From Christensenella sp. UBA6345 (GTDB taxonomy: Bacteria; Bacillota; Clostridia; Christensenellales; UBA1242), in contig DJSB01000050.1 in NCBI GenBank assembly GCA_002437945.1, positions 222-28,336 of the forward strand: a stretch of 28,115 nt of DNA, in the 5' to 3' direction. Below the pieces are notes generated by a model that was not told where the DNA came from, ran no database searches, and saw only the letters and a list, made by a program, of their open reading frames with translations. Each line of letters begins with the position of its first letter. Position 1 is the stretch's first letter. Made by a program: the position numbers and the translations under genes. Below, piece after piece: positions 23,895 to 28,115 of this stretch.

Positions 23895-25075
23895 ATACTC
23901 TCTCCTACTATATATCCGCTAGTCCAAGCCCACTGAAGATTGTATCCGCCACATTTACCATCAACGTCACATATCTCGCCACAGAAATATAGATTAGGTA
24001 TATCAATATATTGTAAATCTTTATTTAATTTATCTAGCCTTACACCACCATGATGTACTTGATTGTTATTATCACAGCCGGTAACAACAAATTCAAAATT
24101 TTTTATTACTCTTGCCATATTTTTTATACAATGTATAGATATATCAGAAACCTTATCATTAATATCTACCGCACATCTATTAAGTATTTCTAATCCAAGA
24201 TTTTTATGAAACATACCATCAAAGAAATTTCTCATCTTTAGATTATATAGTTGTGTCTTTCTTTCGTTAAGCATACGTACAACACCGTTCATATCATATT
24301 GTTTAAATAAATCAAGCGACACAGTGGCATTACAACATACACCATCTTTTTTTATCACATTATATTTATTAAGTATAAAAGACATATCAAATATACATAT
24401 ACCGCTTATGCTTCTATCTTTAAATATTACTTCGCCATTATCCCTAAATACATGTATTTGACCGCTATCATCTTCAATCTTTAAAGTAACTTGGGCATCT
24501 ACACGGATACCACTAATTAATTGGTTATTGCTTAATGTTGTAAGACCACATAAACTAGGTACAAAAGGATTGTATTCAACATTTAATTTATCAAGTATAT
24601 TACACATGCTATTACCACCTGTAGCCACAACCACCTTTTTAGCATGATACTCTCCATTACTAGTATGCAATGTAAATCCATCACTTTTAGTTATATCATC
24701 AACCATACAATCTGTGATTATCTCGCACTTGCCCAGTTGATTACATATAACATCTAATACCGAACTTGAATGATTGGATATAGGATAATATCTACCTTCT
24801 TTATCACTCATAGTAACAAGTCCCAATTGATGGAATATATCTAGGGTCTTAATATTATCGCACTTATTAAAATATGGTATTTCTTGATTATAGTTATTGC
24901 TAGAAATATTAGTATTGGTTAGATTACATCTACCATTGCCACTAACAAGTATTTTTTTACCCACCTTTTTACTACCTTCTAGTATGGTAACATTTTTGCC
25001 ACGTTTAACTAGACTTAAGGCACACATAAGCCCACTTGCTCCGCCACCTATTATCACTATATCTTTATTAAGCAT
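23891..25075 (-). CDS. BaiN/RdsA (HI0933)-family NAD(P)/FAD-dependent oxidoreductase
   Basis: A 394-aa flavoprotein of the HI0933 family (PF03486). The N-terminal FAD motif GGGASGLMCA is followed by the family signature VGKKILVSGNGRCNLTN, and the C-terminus has FCGEICDVDGKCGGYNLQWAWTSG, both diagnostic. Members include BaiN, proposed to act on bile-acid intermediates, but most are uncharacterised, so no bile-acid role is claimed. AGGAG lies about 6 nt before the ATG. It is first of a two-gene operon and overlaps the second gene by 4 nt, using TGA as stop. Confidence 0.88.
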   Translation of the reverse strand: MLNKDIVIIGGGASGLMCALSLVKRGKNVTILEGSKKVGKKILVSGNGRCNLTNTNISSNNYNQEIPYFNKCDNIKTLDIFHQLGLVTMSDKEGRYYPISNHSSSVLDVICNQLGKCEIITDCMVDDITKSDGFTLHTSNGEYHAKKVVVATGGNSMCNILDKLNVEYNPFVPSLCGLTTLSNNQLISGIRVDAQVTLKIEDDSGQIHVFRDNGEVIFKDRSISGICIFDMSFILNKYNVIKKDGVCCNATVSLDLFKQYDMNGVVRMLNERKTQLYNLKMRNFFDGMFHKNLGLEILNRCAVDINDKVSDISIHCIKNMARVIKNFEFVVTGCDNNNQVHHGGVRLDKLNKDLQYIDIPNLYFCGEICDVDGKCGGYNLQWAWTSGYIVGESI

Positions 25076-25095
25076 AATTATCTCCTATTAGCAAT

Positions 25096-25124
25096 ATTTT
25101 ACAAGTTTTTATTAATACTCACAA
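25096..25124 (-). promoter_or_regulatory. Promoter of the flavoprotein operon
   Basis: On the minus strand TTGTGA (25124-25119), 17 nt, and TAAAAT (25101-25096) predict a start about 14 nt before the AGGAG-led ATG. Confidence 0.6.
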
Positions 25125-25203
25125 CTAAAAAATTTATTTAATAATATTTTTCATGTGCATAATTTAAAAATAATAATTATTCGCACGAAAAAACTTACAA
25201 ACA

Positions 25204-25231
25204 TTGACACAAATAATGATAATAATATATA
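25204..25231 (+). promoter_or_regulatory. Promoter of the ABC exporter gene
   Basis: TTGACA (25204-25209), 16 nt, and TATATA (25226-25231) imply a leader of about 80 nt. Confidence 0.5.
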
Positions 25232-25260
25232 CTTAACCGATACAATAATTACTAATAATT

Positions 25261-25284
25261 CAAATAAATTAAGTAGTTTATTTG
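25261..25284 (+). promoter_or_regulatory. Hairpin in the ABC exporter leader
   Basis: CAAATAAA (25261-25268) and TTTATTTG (25277-25284) form a perfect 8-bp AT stem with an 8-nt loop, ending about 20 nt before the ribosome binding site. It could affect mRNA stability; no riboswitch was recognised. Confidence 0.3.
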
Positions 25285-25316
25285 TTGGCAAAATATACAA
25301 TATAAAAGGAGTATGT

Positions 25317-28031
25317 ATGCTTAAATTAAAAAATATAGTAAAGCAATATACCACTGGAGACATTACCGTTAATGCTCTAGACGATGTAAGCATAACTTTT
25401 AGAAAAAGTGAGTTTGTATCTATTCTAGGTCCTAGTGGTTGTGGCAAAACCACCATGCTTAATATTGTAGGTGGATTGGACAGATATAGTAGTGGTGACT
25501 TGATTATTAATGGTAAATCTACTAAAGAATATAAAGACAAAGACTGGGACACATACCGTAACCACTCTATCGGTTTTGTATTCCAAAGTTACAACCTTAT
25601 ACCACATCAAACCGTACTAGAAAATGTCGAACTTGCCTTAACTCTATCTGGAGTATCTAAAGAAGAACGTAGACAACGTGCAATAGATGTATTAACCAAA
25701 GTGGGTTTAAAAGATAAATTAAAGAATCGTCCTAACCAATTATCTGGCGGACAAATGCAAAGAGTGGCTATTGCTAGAGCCCTAGTTAATGATCCCGAGA
25801 TAATACTAGCCGATGAACCAACAGGTGCACTTGATACTGCATCTAGTGTTCAGGTAATGGAACTATTAAAAGAAATATCAAAAGATAAATTAATCATTAT
25901 GGTTACTCACAACCCTGAACTAGCACAAAAATATTCGACACGTATCATTAAACTACTAGATGGCAAAGTAATCGATGACTCTTCTCCATATGATGACGAA
26001 CAAGAAAAGGCAACTGATACCCCTAATACAGATACAGTGGACAATAATGACAATGTAACTAGCAGTATTAATAAATCTACTAAAAAGAAACGTATGTCTT
26101 TCTTTACCGCACTATCTTTAAGTCTTAAGAATCTTCTTACTAAAAAAGCACGTACATTTCTTGTAAGTTTTGCGGGTTCAATAGGAATTATAGGTATTGC
26201 ACTAGTATTAGCAATATCAAGCGGATTCTCCACCTATATTAACAAAATGCAAGAAGACACTTTATCTACTTACCCTATAAGTATCAGTTCCAAGAGTGTA
26301 GATTTTAGTTCGGTTATTGAATCTATGTTCCTTAAACACAATACCGATGACAAAACCGACCATGATTTAGATGGCGTATACCCTAAAGAAAATATAAGTG
26401 GAATTATTAATAGTGTAGGTTCAACGACAAGTGCCAACAACCTTAACAAATTCTATGATTATATTCAAGCACACCAAACCGAACTCAATAAATATGTCAA
26501 TGCTATACAATACACTTACAGACTTAACCTAGCATATGCCAATAATAGCGGTACAGAAATTAATCCTAGTCAAACAATGATGCAAATGATTATACAATAC
26601 GCATTATTATTTCTAGAAAACAAAACTGGTGCTACCGCCACCCAATTACCTAATGGCTCTTATCAAATAACTATCGCTAAAGATGCTAACGGAAACGATG
26701 TTACCAATTACACATTCTTTGACCAATATCCAGAGTTAGAATACATAAAAATAGCATTACAAAATTCTGGCACTTGCAACATATCTGCCGATAAAGTTAT
26801 CGAATTATCATTTAGAATAATCGGTGTAGATATGAGCGGAAGCAGTAGTGGAAGTTCAAGTTTCTCATTTAGGGGTGGTAATATCTTCTACGAAATGCTT
26901 AACAATGAAGAATTAATTAATTCTCAATATAATTTATTAGGTACTAATAGTAAATTCCCTACTGAAAGCAATGAAGCATTGTTAGTGTTAGATAAAAACA
27001 ATGAAGTAGACGATTATGCTTTATACGCATTAGGGTTATTAAGTAAATCTGATATGGATAATATACTTAACGACTTAATCAACAATACAAAAACTAATAA
27101 AAAACTAATAGATTATGATAGTATCATAGGCAAAACATATACAGTACTAGATGCTTGCGATTATTATCTAACTAATGAAGATGGCTCGTTACAACTTGAC
27201 ACCGATGGCAATCCTATTGATTTTAGATCATACTTAAAAACCAACCCTGTCATGTACTACACTTATTACAAACAAGCAGTAGAAAAAAGTCCAAACAAAT
27301 TAACAATTGTTGGCATTGTAAGACTTAACGATACTACTGATGCTGGTTCTTTAAGTACAGGTATCGCATACAATTATAAATTTACTCAACAAATGGTAAA
27401 TTATCGTAACAATAGTGCTGCAGCAAAAAGCACACTAGTAACTAGTGTAGACAAATTAAGCCTTAACACTCCTGACAGCATTAATATATATGTTAATACC
27501 TTTGAAGCAAAAGACAAAATTAAGAAATTTATACAAGAATACAACGATCAAGCCGAAAAAGACGACCGCATAACTTATACGGATTATGTAGACCTTATTA
27601 TGAGTACTGTGTCAGTAATTATTAATGCTATCACTTATGTATTAATAGCATTCGTAAGTGTATCGTTAATTGTAAGTTCGATAATGATAGGAATAATAAC
27701 ATATATTTCTGTAATTGAAAGAACTAAAGAAATAGGTGTATTACGTAGTGTAGGCGCAAGCAAACGTGACGTTAAACGTGTATTCACTGCCGAAAGTTTT
27801 ATTATAGGATTAACAAGCGGATTGTTTGGAATAATAGTATCACTAATCTTGATATTACCTATCAATCTTGTTCTTAAACATTTCACTGGATTAAGCGGTC
27901 TAGCATCACTACCAATATTGGGCTCGGTAATACTAGTACTTATAAGTGTAACTCTTACATTTATCGCTGGATTAATACCAGCCAATATCGCTGCAAAGAA
28001 AGACCCAGTAAAAGCCTTAAGAACCGAATAG
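25317..28031 (+). CDS. MacB-like fused ABC transporter (ATPase plus FtsX-type permease)
   Basis: This 904-aa protein joins both halves of a type VII ABC system. The ATPase (1-225) has Walker A GPSGCGKT (38-45), Q-loop Gln90, signature LSGGQ (142-146), Walker B with Asp166-Glu167 and His198. A charged linker precedes the first helix (about 281-303). An ectodomain of about 455 residues follows, then three helices with the FtsX signature SVIERTKEIGVLRSVGASKRDV and a terminal AKKDPVKALRTE. Such proteins act as mechanotransmitters in the export of peptides, lipoproteins or antibiotics. The ectodomain is about twice that of E. coli MacB and has a Gly/Ser-rich linker near residue 508. AAAGGAG sets the start at 25317; the frame opens earlier but without a binding site. 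No partner genes are in view. Confidence 0.9.
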   Translation: MLKLKNIVKQYTTGDITVNALDDVSITFRKSEFVSILGPSGCGKTTMLNIVGGLDRYSSGDLIINGKSTKEYKDKDWDTYRNHSIGFVFQSYNLIPHQTVLENVELALTLSGVSKEERRQRAIDVLTKVGLKDKLKNRPNQLSGGQMQRVAIARALVNDPEIILADEPTGALDTASSVQVMELLKEISKDKLIIMVTHNPELAQKYSTRIIKLLDGKVIDDSSPYDDEQEKATDTPNTDTVDNNDNVTSSINKSTKKKRMSFFTALSLSLKNLLTKKARTFLVSFAGSIGIIGIALVLAISSGFSTYINKMQEDTLSTYPISISSKSVDFSSVIESMFLKHNTDDKTDHDLDGVYPKENISGIINSVGSTTSANNLNKFYDYIQAHQTELNKYVNAIQYTYRLNLAYANNSGTEINPSQTMMQMIIQYALLFLENKTGATATQLPNGSYQITIAKDANGNDVTNYTFFDQYPELEYIKIALQNSGTCNISADKVIELSFRIIGVDMSGSSSGSSSFSFRGGNIFYEMLNNEELINSQYNLLGTNSKFPTESNEALLVLDKNNEVDDYALYALGLLSKSDMDNILNDLINNTKTNKKLIDYDSIIGKTYTVLDACDYYLTNEDGSLQLDTDGNPIDFRSYLKTNPVMYYTYYKQAVEKSPNKLTIVGIVRLNDTTDAGSLSTGIAYNYKFTQQMVNYRNNSAAAKSTLVTSVDKLSLNTPDSINIYVNTFEAKDKIKKFIQEYNDQAEKDDRITYTDYVDLIMSTVSVIINAITYVLIAFVSVSLIVSSIMIGIITYISVIERTKEIGVLRSVGASKRDVKRVFTAESFIIGLTSGLFGIIVSLILILPINLVLKHFTGLSGLASLPILGSVILVLISVTLTFIAGLIPANIAAKKDPVKALRTE

Positions 28032-28034
28032 TAT

Positions 28035-28073
28035 GTTACACAATAAAATCATAACAATTTTATAGTAACTTTT
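28035..28073 (+). terminator. Probable terminator of the ABC exporter gene
   Basis: Nested arms GTTAC/GTAAC and ATAAAAT/ATTTTAT form a stem directly after the stop codon, followed by only four Ts. AT-rich and moderately convincing. Confidence 0.5.
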
Positions 28074-28076
28074 CAC

Positions 28077-28115
28077 AAAAAAACTCACAGCATATCTGAA
28101 GTGAACCCCGTAGGG
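28077..28115. repeat. Repeat hairpin copy 2, cut by the window edge
   Basis: A run of As leads into an arm ending TGAAGTG, then AACCCCGTAGGG. The last 19 nt (28097-28115) are the exact reverse complement of 3947-3965 in copy 1. The preceding arm (ACTCACAGCATATC) differs from copy 1. Only the left half is in the window. Confidence 0.8.

Noticed and set aside
25155..25316. 54-residue N-terminal extension of the ABC exporter
   Set aside because: It is low-complexity, lies over the probable promoter and leader, and AAAGGAG precedes the ATG at 25317, where ABC homology begins.

Overview
The window is a strongly AT-rich chromosomal segment, most likely from an uncultured low-GC Gram-positive bacterium (Bacillota, Clostridia-like). 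The reasons are strong AGGAG-type ribosome binding sites, TTGaca/TATAAT promoters, A-run/T-run intrinsic terminators, an acylated surface lipoprotein, GatCAB, QueH, a BaiN/HI0933-type flavoprotein and a FatA-type thioesterase. TGA serves as a stop codon (gatA and the BaiN-like gene end in ATGA overlaps), so the standard bacterial code applies. I saw no phage genes, transposase, CRISPR array or replication origin; most genes are housekeeping.

Layout. 1-3330: gatC-gatA-gatB operon (minus) with its terminator. 3330-3470: divergent promoters, one giving a leaderless GNAT acetyltransferase mRNA. 3870-4209: gene-free stretch holding a long repeat hairpin and a GC-richer, apparently structured segment. 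4210-5106: ArsP_2-type membrane exporter (minus). 5275-7373 (plus): small membrane protein, TIM-barrel sugar isomerase-like protein, queH. 7380-7498: branched RNA-like fold plus bidirectional terminator. 7542-10609 (minus): rlmD, then a surface pair made of a membrane-anchored ComEC-like metallo-beta-lactamase and an AT-hook/Ig-like membrane protein. 10796-10872: tRNA-Gln(CTG). 11104-14109: very large Asn-rich modular lipoprotein. 14160-16196 (minus): ybaK-like gene plus two tandem YwaF-family membrane proteins. 16441-19574 (minus): aspS-asnS, translationally coupled. 19779-22084 (plus): acyl-ACP thioesterase and a processive family-2 glycosyltransferase. 22332-25075 (minus): two coupled flavoproteins. 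25317-28031 (plus): fused MacB-like ABC exporter with a very large ectodomain. The window ends inside a second copy of the repeat hairpin.

The translation theme is coherent. GatCAB, AspRS, AsnRS, a tRNA-Gln with the U1-A72 pair, a YbaK-type deacylase, RlmD and QueH all act on tRNA or rRNA. Because AsnRS is present, GatCAB is probably needed mainly for Gln-tRNA(Gln).

The most unusual items are the repeat hairpin with a conserved apical core and divergent lower stems, the structured segment near 4031-4122 that partly resembles the 3' end of 16S rRNA, two promoters placed so that the mRNA is leaderless or almost so, and the AT-hook/Ig membrane protein paired with a surface MBL-fold protein. Several start codons given here are downstream of the longest open frame, chosen from ribosome binding sites or promoter geometry.
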